NCBI GenBank assembly: GCA_032207245.1
Contig: CM063502.1
Location: forward strand, 132,759,705 to 132,823,704
From: Pardosa pseudoannulata
Lineage: Eukaryota > Arthropoda > Arachnida > Araneae > Lycosidae
Direction: 5' to 3'
DNA length: 64,000 nucleotides
The translations under genes were made by a program, and so were the position numbers. Within the stretch, counting starts at the first letter, position 1. Each line of letters starts with the position of its first letter. This document shows, in pieces, positions 1 through 13,100 of this stretch. The notes beneath the pieces are model-generated. The model saw nothing but the letters and a program-made list of their open reading frames with translations, was not told the origin of the DNA and made no database searches.

Positions 1-2694
1 CTTCATTCTAAAATCTTCACAAATGTTAAATGTACTATTTACTAGAGTATATGTTGATAAGGTAGTGTGTAAACATTAATGCCATCCTATACAGCTGAGT
101 TAGATTAAAAGTAATGAATGCATGTTCTCATTTTCGTTATTCCAATAGTAAATATATCAAACAAAAAACTTTTGTAGCTTGTGATCCCATTATGATCCCA
201 ACATGAAACTTTGAGGATTAATTAACAATAATATGAGCAATTTTTGAGATTTTTTTCAAAATTTTGAAAACTTGGCTTTTTGAGAAATTTAAATTTTAAA
301 TTTAAATTTAAATTTTAAAAAAATTTTCAAGTTATCATGTGTTGTATATCATATGAAATCCCATTAAAAAAGGTTTAAAATAACACCTTGCACATATCTC
401 TAGCTTAATTAGGTGAGTAACAAGTGTAATTTAAAGGTATGCCGATAGTGTATTTTTTAGACAATCTGGCAACTTTAAAGCCTTATAACTCCCAAACCAA
501 TTATTTTTTGAACATAAGATTTGGGGATTTTCTTTATTACCATGAAGTCACTTACTATACCAAATTTAATCAAAATTGGAGTGGGTCAGGTAAAAACCTT
601 GCGTTGATTTGGTAATTACCCCTTTCTGTTTGAAACTAAAGCCAGAATTGTCATAAATTAAGATTTGCCCTACTGCATGAAATCTCCTTATTGGCAATAT
701 ATAAACAAATAGCAATATTGAAGTTATTTGAGATAACATCCTTTGATCTAAGCATTTCATTCTTGTATAATTGTGTAACTTGATTTAAAAAATTTTGGGG
801 TAAAAAGTTAATTTTTATTATTTATCTTAATAAGACCAAGATAAATAAAATTAATGTAGAAATTTTTATCACTTGATAAAATGGAACCATTTGTATGGGA
901 ACAAAAATGTTTGATTTACCAAAATATTCTGATCGAATAAATTTTTAAGTATTAAATTTAATATTCAAATTTTAGTTTAAAGATCAAGACTCCAGTAGTC
1001 GACTTTTTATTACATATTAGATCTGCTGCTGAAATCAACATTGGAGGGCTTCAAACAATCTTGTGAGCAGTAGGATTTGAACCAACAAACTTAAATACTG
1101 AAAGATTGTGACCACCCATCATCAATCATTAATTGTTTAAAAATGAATTCATAGAGAAATTTAGTTCTGAAATACTTTTTTAGTTTTATGGTATTAATTG
1201 TAAGACACCCTTAATAAGTTAAGATATCAAGATACATATTTTGAAGCTAAACAATACATAGTTACTGTTGATAATAAACCTGAACAACTCATGACTAATT
1301 TTTATTTCTTGATGACTTGATCTGGATGCAAATTTCTCCTAATGACACACTGGTAATGGTTGAACAAATATAGTGCACCATTTGATATCAGAATTTTGGG
1401 ATTCAATTTCCACTAGATACATGCATGTTTATAGATCAATCATAATTGTTTATAAGGAGTAATCTAGGTTAGTTCAGCAGAAAATTAACTGAAATGATTT
1501 TTGTTAACCAAATCAAACCTTATGGTACAATGTAATCCTTTTATAAGTGAATACTTTTAATTTGCTTGGTGTTACCACCAACTACTGGTTATAAAAGTTC
1601 TTTATCCTTGTTGTACGGAAATGCATGACTACAGTTAGCCTTTTATCTTATATTAAAGGAGTTATTTAAAGCATTATGATGAATATAGAATAACAGTATT
1701 TCACTTGTTATTTCACTAAATATTTATCATTACTTTTAATAATGTCAGTATTTGTTTTACTACTGCTTCTACTTTGTTTTAAATATGCTGAATCAGCATA
1801 CAGTTACATTTTCCTGTAACATTTTAATCATCAGTTTTATTTTTCTTGTATTTGAACATATTAGATAAGAATACTGGTGTACTTTCCTCATTGATTACAT
1901 TTATTATACATCTTTTGTATAATTTTCTTTCTGTTAGTCAATACTTCAAGAATTTTCTTTTGATTAAAGAATAATAATTGAAAAAAATAATTTAAAATAC
2001 ATCAGCTTTGTTTTTCCTATTATGTGTTCCTTTAATATAAAATAAAAGTTAATTATATCATTGGCTATAAATAGATAAATCTTTAGTTATATTTCACTAT
2101 TTTTACAACCTATATAAGAAATTTGGCACAATGAGTTATGCCTGTTTACTACTGTAAAACTTCTTGAACACACATAAAAGAATTATTTTTGTCTGTAACA
2201 ATAGTTTTTAAGTTCATAGTAAGTTTTTGTGAAAGTATCAATATTGTGATGTATTAGTTACATATCAACTTAGAAGAAAAAAAAGTATTTTATTTATTTT
2301 TCTTGAAAGTTCTTTATACTAAATTTAGTGTTTCTAAAAATGGACTTGTGTTTTACTTATCAGTACTTTAACTAAATATTACTAGCTTGCTATATTTTAT
2401 TTTAATTATTATTTTTTGTTTGTGGCCCATATATTTAGTTAAAAAAAGGGAGAAAAGAATAAGCTTTAGGTTGTTCTTTTATGTAGTTCTCATCTATATC
2501 TAGGAAAAAATTTAAAGTCTTAGATTGAAACATAAAGTTAGGTTTTTAAGGATATGGCAGATTTGTCAAAATGACTGATGTGGATATAATTGTTTTTTCT
2601 TTGTTGTTACCTTTCTTATTGTGCTGTGTTTTTCAGATTAAAAAATATCTTTAAAGTGTCTTGTATTTGAGACTATTATCCTAATCTATTTCAG
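1..2694. other. AT-rich DNA upstream of first coding exon; 5'UTR intron probable
   Basis: I see no coding exon here. The AG acceptor at 2693-2694 implies that this stretch is at least partly an intron separating the first coding exon from a non-coding 5' exon, which would lie here or left of the window. It contains an AT-only self-complementary block around 287-325 and otherwise low-complexity sequence. The only open frame (566-760, minus) has no recognisable motif. Confidence 0.6.
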
Positions 2695-2914
2695 ACTCAA
2701 TGCTTATGCAAACATGCCTACTCCAATGAGGCTCAGGGACTTAATTCGTCAGATTCGGGCAGCTAGAACAGCTGCTGATGAGAGGGCAGTTGTTCAGAAA
2801 GAATGTGCATACATTCGATCTCTTTTCCGTGAGGAAGACAACACTTGGAGGTGTCGCAATGTTGCTAAGCTCTTGTATATACATATGCTAGGATATCAAG
2901 CTCACTTTGGACAA
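2695..2914 (+). CDS. AP1G1: AP1G1 coding exon 1 (with 19 nt of 5'UTR)
   Basis: ATG at 2714; residues 1-67. Acceptor CAG at 2692-2694, donor GTTAGT at 2915, phase 0. Encodes the basic N-terminal helix and the [15 protein letters not shown] segment of the trunk. Confidence 0.94.
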
Positions 2915-5900
2915 GTTAGTATATTTTGTAAGATTCAAACTAGTGTAAATTTTTGCTGTCCTATGAGAATTAAGGTACATTTTTACATCTATTGAAGAAA
3001 ATCCAATGAGTGATTTTTGGGTCTCATGTTCTCTTTATTTTTTCTGGAAATAACAAAAATAAAAAAGTGATGCCAGAAATTTAATCCTTACTGCTTGGGA
3101 GATTTCACTGTGGATGGGTGTATTAATGCTATAAAAATCTTAAGGCTTTTTTTTTTGCTGTTATGAGAATACTATGAAAAGATAATTTTTTATTACAGCA
3201 TGTTTGTAATAAAAAAAAAAAAAACCCTTCTTAATCCTGTAACGATACATGTCTCCACTGCAGAACTTTTAAGGACTTTAATTATAATAAATCCTTAGGG
3301 ATAACAGCATTATACTAACATTAATATTCTAAATATATAAATTGATAAAGTATTATAAGGATTGATTATAAAATAATCTAGCAGGTATATATGGAACTGA
3401 TATCTTAAACTTAGAACTTGAGATGAAAGTAGAAAGATATGCTTAATATAATCACATAGTGAATTAAGCAAGTTAATGAGATCAGTGCATTAACAGATGA
3501 CAGATGGCTAGAAAACTTGAATGTTTATTCTTGTAGAAACTTTAAAATTAAGTGAATCTGGTTTGTGATCCCTTGATAATAATAGCAAGGGGAAAATTAA
3601 AAGTATTACAGGTTATTAGATATGTAAATATATTTAAAACAAAATTTAATGTCTTTGCAGCTTTTATAGAAAGATGGAATAGACTATACTGAAACATGTG
3701 CTTATGATTTAGAAAATATTTTTAAATGTAATATTTTTAATTTTTGTACATATTTGTTTTCCTAGGGTTTGTTTATTATTATTATAATTATAGAATTACA
3801 TTTTACAGGAAAGTAAGTTTTTTTTATACCTCTTTAGTTAAATATAAAGTTTATGGTTATAAATTTTTAATAATAATGCATTTATTCTGTGCTTTGAAAT
3901 TATTCAGTGAGGAAAGTACTTGATAATTGTGATTTGTGTTGTCATATGCATATTGAACACACTATCAAAAGAGAAAAATAAAAATTTGCAAAGATAGTTT
4001 TTCTTTAAAAAAAAAAAAAAAAAAAAAAAAATCCCTAAAAATTTCTAAAATAAATTCTTTATTAAAAACTCTGTTTATTTGAATTTCAAAATGGAAATGA
4101 TTCTTAAAAAATATTGGAAATATGTTAAATATGTGTTCTTTCTTATAAGTGTAATTTTTCTTTCATTTTCATACAGCTGGAATGTTTGAAGTTAATTGCT
4201 TCACCTAGGTTTACAGATAAAAGGATAGGTTACTTAGGTTCAATGTTACTACTAGATGAACGGCAAGATGTTCATCTTCTTATAACAAATTCATTAAAGA
4301 AGTAAGTTTCTTGATCACCTTTGATAAAATGTTATATATTCATCAATGAAGAGTTGTTCTACAGCTCAAATTAAATTGTGGGAACAGATTCAACAGTTAC
4401 TCTCTTTTGGCGGCCATTTTTTTTTTTTGGCGATTTCGGTCAAAAACCCCATTTTTGAAAGTCGCCAAACATAAATAGCGTTACAAAATGGCGTTTTCAA
4501 AAAGATCACTTACAAAAAAACATGGCCGTCACCGCGTGGTATTTAAGAAAACATGTAAAAAATGGGGTAATAAAATGGCGTTTTCAGCAAAAATTTGAGT
4601 AAGAAAATGGCGTTTTCAGCAAGAAAAAAACATGGACTGTTAGATATTACAAAAAAATACAATTATCAAAAAATTGCTTGTGAGGGGGGGAAACCCCCCC
4701 GTAATGTCACAAAAAAAACATGCACAGATTTAAGGAAAGAAAATAAAGCAATAAATACAAAATAAAGCAATTGGATGGTATATATTACAAAAAATACAAT
4801 CACAAATAAAATTGAAATTCTTGAGGGGGGAAACCCCCCCCCCCGAAAAAGACAAAAAAATACATAGATTAAAATAAAAACTGAAATTAGGAAATAATGA
4901 AAAGAGAGGGACCGTGGGCTCAACAGTTAGCAGTAAATGCATAACTAGTGGTGCGCAAAGACCCCCCCACCCAATTTCCCTTTTTTTTTTCATTTTATAT
5001 TTTTCAATTTTTTTGGTTTTTTATAATTTTTCAATTTTTTTGTTTTTTTATAATTTTTCAATTTTTTTGGTTTTTTATAATTTTTCAATTTTTTTGGTTT
5101 TTTATAATTTTTCAATTTTTTTGGTTTTTTATAATTTTTTTTCTGAATTTTGCTATTTTTTAGAAGTTGAAGCCTCTTCTGCATTCGAATCCTTTTTTCT
5201 TTTTCTGACGGCCTGGGTTTTCTCAGTTTTAAATTCTGCCCAATTAGTGTTAGCAACAATTTCAATGAATTTATTAAAGATATCCTCATTTTTAATTTCA
5301 CACGTTTTTTCAAATAGGTATTGAGCCAAAAAGAATTCGTATTTCCCCTGACGGTTATGTGTTAATTTACTTTTCACGTGCCTCCAAGTACTTTCTATAG
5401 TATTAGTGTGACATTTTGTCACCGGATCCACAAAAGTTAATTTATGATTTACAGTTAAATGCTCAAAACCTTCTTTACCTAATCCCTTATAAGAGGCCCA
5501 CCCATCCGAATACACGGTAGTTCCCACTTCCACCCACTGCTTTAATACCCCGACTAACGTTTCTTTAGTCCTATCGTGAACAGCTGCCAAAAACATCCTA
5601 CCGGTACCGCGCTCTACACCTCCGAAAACCCATTGCCCCTCAACCTTGTGTCCTTTATTATACTTTCTTTTTCCAAATTTAGATTCGTCTATCTCGACAA
5701 TAACCCCTTCTCCCCCAATTTTTTCCGAACTACACTCGATAAAATCTAACATCTTTTCCCTAACATACTGCCTCCAATCAACAACCGTGCCGTCAGAAAA
5801 CCCAAAATCTTCGATAATAGTTTTTGAACGCGTTCCCCTTACGATATGGTAAGTGAGCAAAAAAATGTCTTCCAGAGGTAATTTAGAATGACCAAACCAG

Positions 5901-6099
5901 GAACCTTCCCTAATTGACCTAGTAGTCCCACAAACAGAAAACTGGAGAGTAACTGTCGAAGCTCTACCAAATTGTGTTGATAATCACTACTTTTAATTAA
6001 TTTTAATTTTTAAAGTAGTACAGAAATTTTAATAATTTATTGTCAGAGTAGATATTTCTTAATACTAGTATAGTTGTAAAGTTATGCATTTATATTTTT

Positions 6100-6134
<35 letters not shown>

Positions 6135-7638
6135 ATAAAATCACTTAGATTTTATAACCACTTAGATTAGCTTGTTGTATTAAGTGGCAATATGAAGTAT
6201 TGCAGCAGATGATTTATAATTACCTAACTGTATGCAATTAATTCTAAATTAATATTAACATGATTTTTTCTCTAAAGCCTTTGTGGAGTGATATTGTATA
6301 AAAAGTTTTGCATCAATTTTATGCCTAACTGGCAATTTCTAGGATGTATTATGAAAATTAGGTAGGTTACAAACATTTATATATGTAAGGATATTTTTAT
6401 CACTTTCAGTTTAAGATTCTATTTTTACGGCAATTCTTCTCAAGGAACCCTAGTGAATAGTCTTGAATGTTCACTAGTAGAAATCTTTCCAGTTCCATAG
6501 CAAAAAATAGAGTTTTAATGTGTGGGTTACATCACCCACATGGCTTCAAGTAATAGCTGATTGGTTGGCACAACTATTGAAGCAAATGTGTAATTTCAAT
6601 AGTTTTTTCATACAGTTTCAACTGAGTTTTCATATAGGTTTAGTTTTGTATAAGGTTTCATGATGATGTGTTGATATCTCATTGAATAAACGAAGTTAGA
6701 TTGAATTTTAAGTGTCTTTTGCGTTCAGAACCCCATTTTGTAATGAGGCAAAAAGTCATATATATACTAGCATATAGCCTGTCATATGACGGGATCAGTA
6801 AAATTTTTAATTTTCCAGAATTGTAAAGTACCCTATGAGGCAGGTTAAAAAAAAAAAAGTTTGTTTTTGGCTGAGAATTATTTTGCAAAAAAATATTACC
6901 TTAAGAAAATTATTTATGTAATATCTAAGTTCCATAGTAATAAAACGTATGGAAGTAATGCAGAAGATATTTAAATAATCTAAAATAAATGATTAAATGA
7001 GATGGTTAAAGGAATGGCATCATAATGCGAGAAAAAATTGTTATTTTTAGTTATTTATTATGTAATAAATTAATACATGTAATCGCTAGCTCTTAAAATG
7101 GGGCTTGATATAATAATGGTAATATGTGAATTTAATAAATAATATAAAAATAATAAAAATTTTAAAAATGGTAAAAATTTATTTTAAAAATAATAAAACA
7201 ACTTTAGGAATAAGAATTGAAAAGAAAAGCAGAAATTATTAAATTAATTAGACATTTAGAAAAATTCGGCTATGTCGGGGACAGAACCATCAACCCGAGA
7301 AGTGCGACGATCTAAAGGATAGACACCTTACCCCATGTGCCAGCTTACATGTGGTGGAGGAAATGGTTAGAATATATAAGGGTCAAGTAAAAACAGTCCA
7401 GAAATTTAAATATTGCGCTCCGCCCTCGCCATCCTATCAATAATGAATTTTGTATAGAATAAGAGAGAGAATAAGGCTTGAAATAATAGCATTAAACGCT
7501 GGAAAAGGGGAGATGAGGTGGATTTCGAACTCACTTTGAATTTTGCTAACCCTAACTCATAAAAAATCCAATATGGATGACTGTATCCATTCCATGTACA
7601 ACTGCTTCTTAAATTCGCGGACAGACAACTAAGGTTAT

Positions 7639-7736
<98 letters not shown>

Positions 7737-7745
7737 ATATAAATG

Positions 7746-7776
<31 letters not shown>

Positions 7777-10120
7777 GTAGTATGTGCTGAAAAGTTATAA
7801 ATTAAATATTTACTAATATCTATTGTAAAATATCTATTAAAAATCTATTTTCCGTATTAAAATTTAATGTTTTTATTTCATAAAAGTATTTTGTCCCATG
7901 TTGCACATATTAATGTTATTTTTCATTTTAGTGACCTGAATAGCCAAACACAATTTGTTATTGGTTTGGCATTATGTGCATTAGGAGTTATTTGTTCTCC
8001 AGAAATGAGCAGAGATTTAGCTGGGGAAGTTGAGAAGCTTTTGAAAACTTCCAATGCTTATGTGAGAAAAAAGGTATATCTGTTTTATGTTGTTTTGTTA
8101 ACTTCAATCCTATACATATACCATTTAGAATTTATTAACCATTCTTTAAATTTTTGAAAAAAAAATCTATTAAAAATGGTATTGTTTAAAAAAGAAAATA
8201 AATTTTAAGTGTGAAAGACACTAGTATTTGTTTTTCATTTTTCTGGGTTATTTTTCAAAATTTCTCCACTTAGTTATGCGATCTTAATAAAAATCAGAAT
8301 CTTTTAAGATTTTCTTCAGTAATTGTTGATTAATAATGGACAAGTCTATTACTTGTAAATTTTAATTTTCAATAGAATTACTGTTAATGTATGCAAATAC
8401 AGATACAAATGTAGTATTAAACATAAACTATACCAGAGACGGGAAGACCTGTGTGGTAGATTATGTATATGTCTAATATATGGTTATATCTGGTATAGCT
8501 CTGGTAAATCTACTATTATAGGCCTTATTAAAATTATGCAGTAAAAAGAGAGTAAGTTTTGATAAACCTTTAAATGCACTTTCATAAAATTTTTATGGTT
8601 ATTGTATAATTTTATCAATTGATTGCATTATATAGAATAACACAAAAACATTAAGTCATTTATATATTATTTTAAATAAAATATTTTGTATTTACACAAT
8701 AGTTTTATCTAATATTAATTCTTAATTATATTTTATAAACTACATATTTAAATACCATTCAGATATAAAAATAATAAAGTAGAAGTATTTTTAAACAGAT
8801 ATATTATAAATAAATACAATTAGAAATATGAGTTTATAAAGAACTAAAATAGCACCAATACAATTCTGTTAACTTTGTAATCTATATAGTTAAATATTAA
8901 TTGATACAATGAAAATTTATGAAGGTCCCAAAAGAAACTGACTTAGGTTACACATTTCCTACCACTGAGCTATGCTATACAGTTTTTATAAAGCTTTGAG
9001 AATAAAAAATATTTTTATAACAGGACTTCTATTGGTCTTTTACTTCCCAATATAAGTTTTAAAGAAGAAATCTGTAAGGGAGTCCGTTCTTTCTTTTAAA
9101 TATCTGTATCTATATATATTATTTTTAAATAGTGTTAATAATCAGGATATAAATATTAATAATTTATTTTAATATATTTATAAGGAAAGTTATTTAAAGC
9201 CTTTTTGTTAAGAGTTAGTTTCATATTTTTACTTTGAAATTTTGTATTTCAGGCCGCTCTGTGTGCATTTCGTATCATAAAGAAGGTACCTGAACTTATG
9301 GAGATGTTCATTCCTGCCACTCGTTCTTTACTCTCTGAAAAGAATCATGGTAATATCTTATTTTAATTCTGAACATGTCAGACTTTGACTGTTATTTCTA
9401 AAGATAGATATGTATAGTATTTTGTATCCTAAGTAATTAAATTGTTTGATTTATAGGTGTTCTCATTACTGCTGTTGTGTTAATTACTGAAATGTGTGAA
9501 AAAAGTCCTGATGCTTTACATCATTTTAAGAAGGTAATATTTCATATATTGTAATCTACATTGTCTCTATTTTTCTTAACTTAGAAATTCATGTTATTAA
9601 TAATAGTTTCAATATATTGCACCAATAAAAATAAAGTTAACATTTGTTGCTATGTTTTTTCTTTTTTTTCCAGTAACCTGGAAAATTAGTAATGAATAGT
9701 TTCCTTTTTACTATTAATATCAAAACATATGCATCATACACTTAAATGTATTTATCATATGCATTAAAAATAATTTGATTTTTTAATGGGTAAATAAGTT
9801 TCTACAATTTTCTTTTTTATTATGACTAACTATATATGCTTATTTAATTATGAAAATTGTTAATTAACTTTTTAAATTTGTTATAGCTTGTGTCAAATCT
9901 AGTCCGTGTCCTGAAAAATTTGATTATGGCAGGCTATTCTCCTGAGCATGATGTCTGTGGAGTTAGTGATCCCTTTTTACAGGTATTTGTTACTACAAAT
10001 TTTATAATATTTGAGTTATAAATAAAACTTTCGAGCTGTTGTTCAGTCAAATTTTATGATCTACTCTTTCCAGAAATACTAAAATCAGTTTAAATATGAA
10101 GTGTTTTCTCATCATTGTTA

Positions 10121-10156
<36 letters not shown>

Positions 10157-13100
10157 TGGGAGTGTGTATGTTATTATGAGTTTGGCATATGTAAATTCCT
10201 TTATTACAGAGCTCTGTGGGCCTAATGGCATGATATTGGTTTGTTGATGTTTTTGGGGACTAATTTTTGTTCCAAGTTGTTGGCATTTGGGGTCTGGTAC
10301 CTTCCTGAAAAATTTGTAACCCTACAAAAGGGAGTCCAGACTCATTTACTAAGTTCTGTCACATTCAGATAGTTGTTTGGATCTGACAAGAGCTCTTTTA
10401 GTCTGATGTGTGATAGTATGCTATGCCTGTTATATTATGATGTATTCTTGTATACTGAGTTTGTGTTGTGAACAAAGTTTATTTCCCAATTAGTAATTCT
10501 GGTTTGTATTACAGTTTTTTTTTTTTTTTTTTAAATTTAAATAGATTGTGTTTTGTTTCTAAAAAGTCTATTCAATCTGTGAACTTATACAGTTACTTAG
10601 GTTATATTTTGATGTAGTAATGAATAGTTTATGTTAGTATTAATACAAGTTGCATCTAATACAATATATTTTTTTAAAGCTTTAGTAGACTTTTTTTATG
10701 GACGACTTAAATTTTTTAACTATCTTCTTTTTAGTTCTCTTTGTCTTGTTTATTGAAAATATTTTAAATGTTTATTTAGGTCAAAATATTGAGGCTTCTT
10801 AGATTGCTAGGAAAAAATGATCCTGATGCAAGTGAAACAATGAATGACATTCTTGCGCAGGCATGTATAAATATACCTAATACTTTAATGAATAATAGAA
10901 TGTTGTGTCATGACTAAAGCCCAAGCTGTGTACCTTGTTAGAAATTCTATTATAAAGTTAATTGTGTAATTATTTAACCATTTTAATATGCATGAAAATA
11001 ATTAGGATTTTTTATGATAGTTAACCTATTCTAAACCAGTGTTGCATATATGCCATGCAGGTTTTATTAGTTATTTATTTATTTGCTACCATTTATATTA
11101 AATTTTGTTAAATGGTATTTTAAAGGTTGCTACCAATACTGAAACCAGTAAAAATGTTGGAAATGCTATATTATATGAGACAGTTTTGTCGATTATGGAT
11201 ATAAAATCTGAAAGTGGTCTAAGAGTAAGTATATGTTTTTTTTCCTTCATATTTGCTTTGAAAGTTTTGACTTGTGCATTGTATTAATTTTATTTCTGAA
11301 TATACTTTAGGTACTTGGTGTTAATATATTAGGTAGATTCTTATTGAATACTGACAAGAATATAAGGTAAAGTAGTTTTAGTATATTTTTCTCTTAGAGC
11401 TTCTTGAGTTAAAGGAATTAACTTTCAAATTTTTTTCATGAAAACATTTTGAAGTATTAAAATTTTATGCATTTACAATTTTTTATTAACATTACATAGG
11501 TATGTAGCACTTAATACTTTACTCTGCACTGTTCAAGCTGATTATAATGCTGTGCAGCGACATCGTAGCACAATAGTAGAATGTTTGAAAGATCCTGATG
11601 TGTCCATAAGAAAGTAAGTAATATTGTGTATACATAATTTTAACATTTTAATTCTGCTTTTAGTATTTGAATATATATTATGATACATTGACTGTAAAAA
11701 AAGTAACTGTTAACCTATTTAGATTTTTGATTTGCAGTTATATCAAAGTGCAGTTATTTATGAACATAATTTCTGAATTTGGTTTTTGTTATTACAGGCG
11801 AGCCATGGAATTATGTTTTGCATTAGTTAATACCAACAACATAAGATCTATGACAAAGGAGCTTCTAATGTTCTTAGAAAAGGGAGACCCAGAATTCAAG
11901 TCTCAGTGCTCTTCCAATTTATTCATTTCTGCTGAAATGTAAGTTTAAATTTTGAATATTATAATTTTTTTCATTAATTATGAATAAGGTTTTCTTGAAC
12001 AGGTTTATTATTAAAGATTTTTGTAAAAGGTTAAGCCCTACTAGCATGAAACCTTAGGGGCTGTTTTAATTATTTTCATACTGCTTCAGGAATAAAAAAT
12101 TCTCGTTTTTTTTCTCCTTAAAGGAAAATTAATAGGAAGGTTATGACTTATTTTGTGCATAAGAAGCAAAATAGAATAATTGACCTGTAATATGCAAAAA
12201 TGACCAAATTCATATTAGAAAGTATTTTAACACTGACAGGAAATATATCAATAAATATCAATTATTTCATTGTGGTATCATCCTTAGAAACTTTTGTAAA
12301 TGTAGAAAGAAAATTTGTAGAGAATTAGATTTGGAAGCAACCAAGATTTACTAAGATGTAAAATTATTAGTGCTAGAAAAAGGTTATTATAAATATAAAA
12401 TACGTTAATAATGTCTTTAAGGATTGTGTTTTTAAATATGTGGCAATTCCTTAATGCTTTATGCAATATTTTTCAAGAAAAAAAAAACATTTTTTTTTAT
12501 TTAAAAAGCTCTAATTTTTATAATCTAGTAAAGAACATTTATTAATAAAATGTATTAGATTTCCAATATTGTTCTTTGAAAATTTTTTCATGTTCAGAAA
12601 TTGTATCCTTGTAGCTAATAACAAAAATCCCACTCTTTTATTCATTTTTATATAAAATATTTGATATTAATTGATTTGATTATGATTTTTCAATTGATCT
12701 AGAGCAAGCTTCTTCAACTTGGACTTTCAGCAATTTCTGAAAGGTTCTATGGAAAATTACCATTGGACTGTAAAATATCTGTTGGACTTTAATGGTTAGC
12801 AGAGTGTAGTCTTGTTAAACCTATTAACAACCTAATGCTATACAGTGTCTTTTAGCACAGTGGAAGACTTTAGGCATGTAGAATAGCAAAAAGGAAGAAT
12901 AAATAAAATTTTCACTTTAGAGCATGAATTGTATTGATGACATGAAGAAGTTCCACAAACACTAAAAAAATTATATATTTATAATGTAGACATATTAGTA
13001 AACTAACTCCATCGTACCCAGTGACTGAACAAACTTAAACAACTTAAAAATACTGGCTTAACATAATGCAAAGGTAACATAAGAAAATAGCAGCAACTCA

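Larger units (their letters stand above)
4393..5987 (-). mobile_element. Merlin/IS1595-type element inside AP1G1 intron 2
   Basis: Contains a DDE transposase (5153-5987) and a left non-coding part with three copies of AAAATGGCGTTTTCA-like sequence (about 4486-4621), a 141-bp repeat with G/C hairpins, and a 27-bp satellite. A 12-bp inverted match (4393-4404 against 5945-5956) may be vestigial termini, but there is no flanking duplication and the right-hand one lies inside the reading frame, so the boundaries are tentative. The transposase region is visibly richer in GC than the surrounding intron, which fits a recent arrival. Confidence 0.6.

Noticed and set aside
1..2694. Promoter or first exon of AP1G1
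   Set aside because: No CpG-rich or otherwise distinctive start region can be seen; the true 5' exon cannot be located from sequence.
4914..5324. Open frames with FQFFWFFI or [10 protein letters not shown] repeats
   Set aside because: Products of a 27-bp satellite whose length is divisible by three; open on both strands and without homology.
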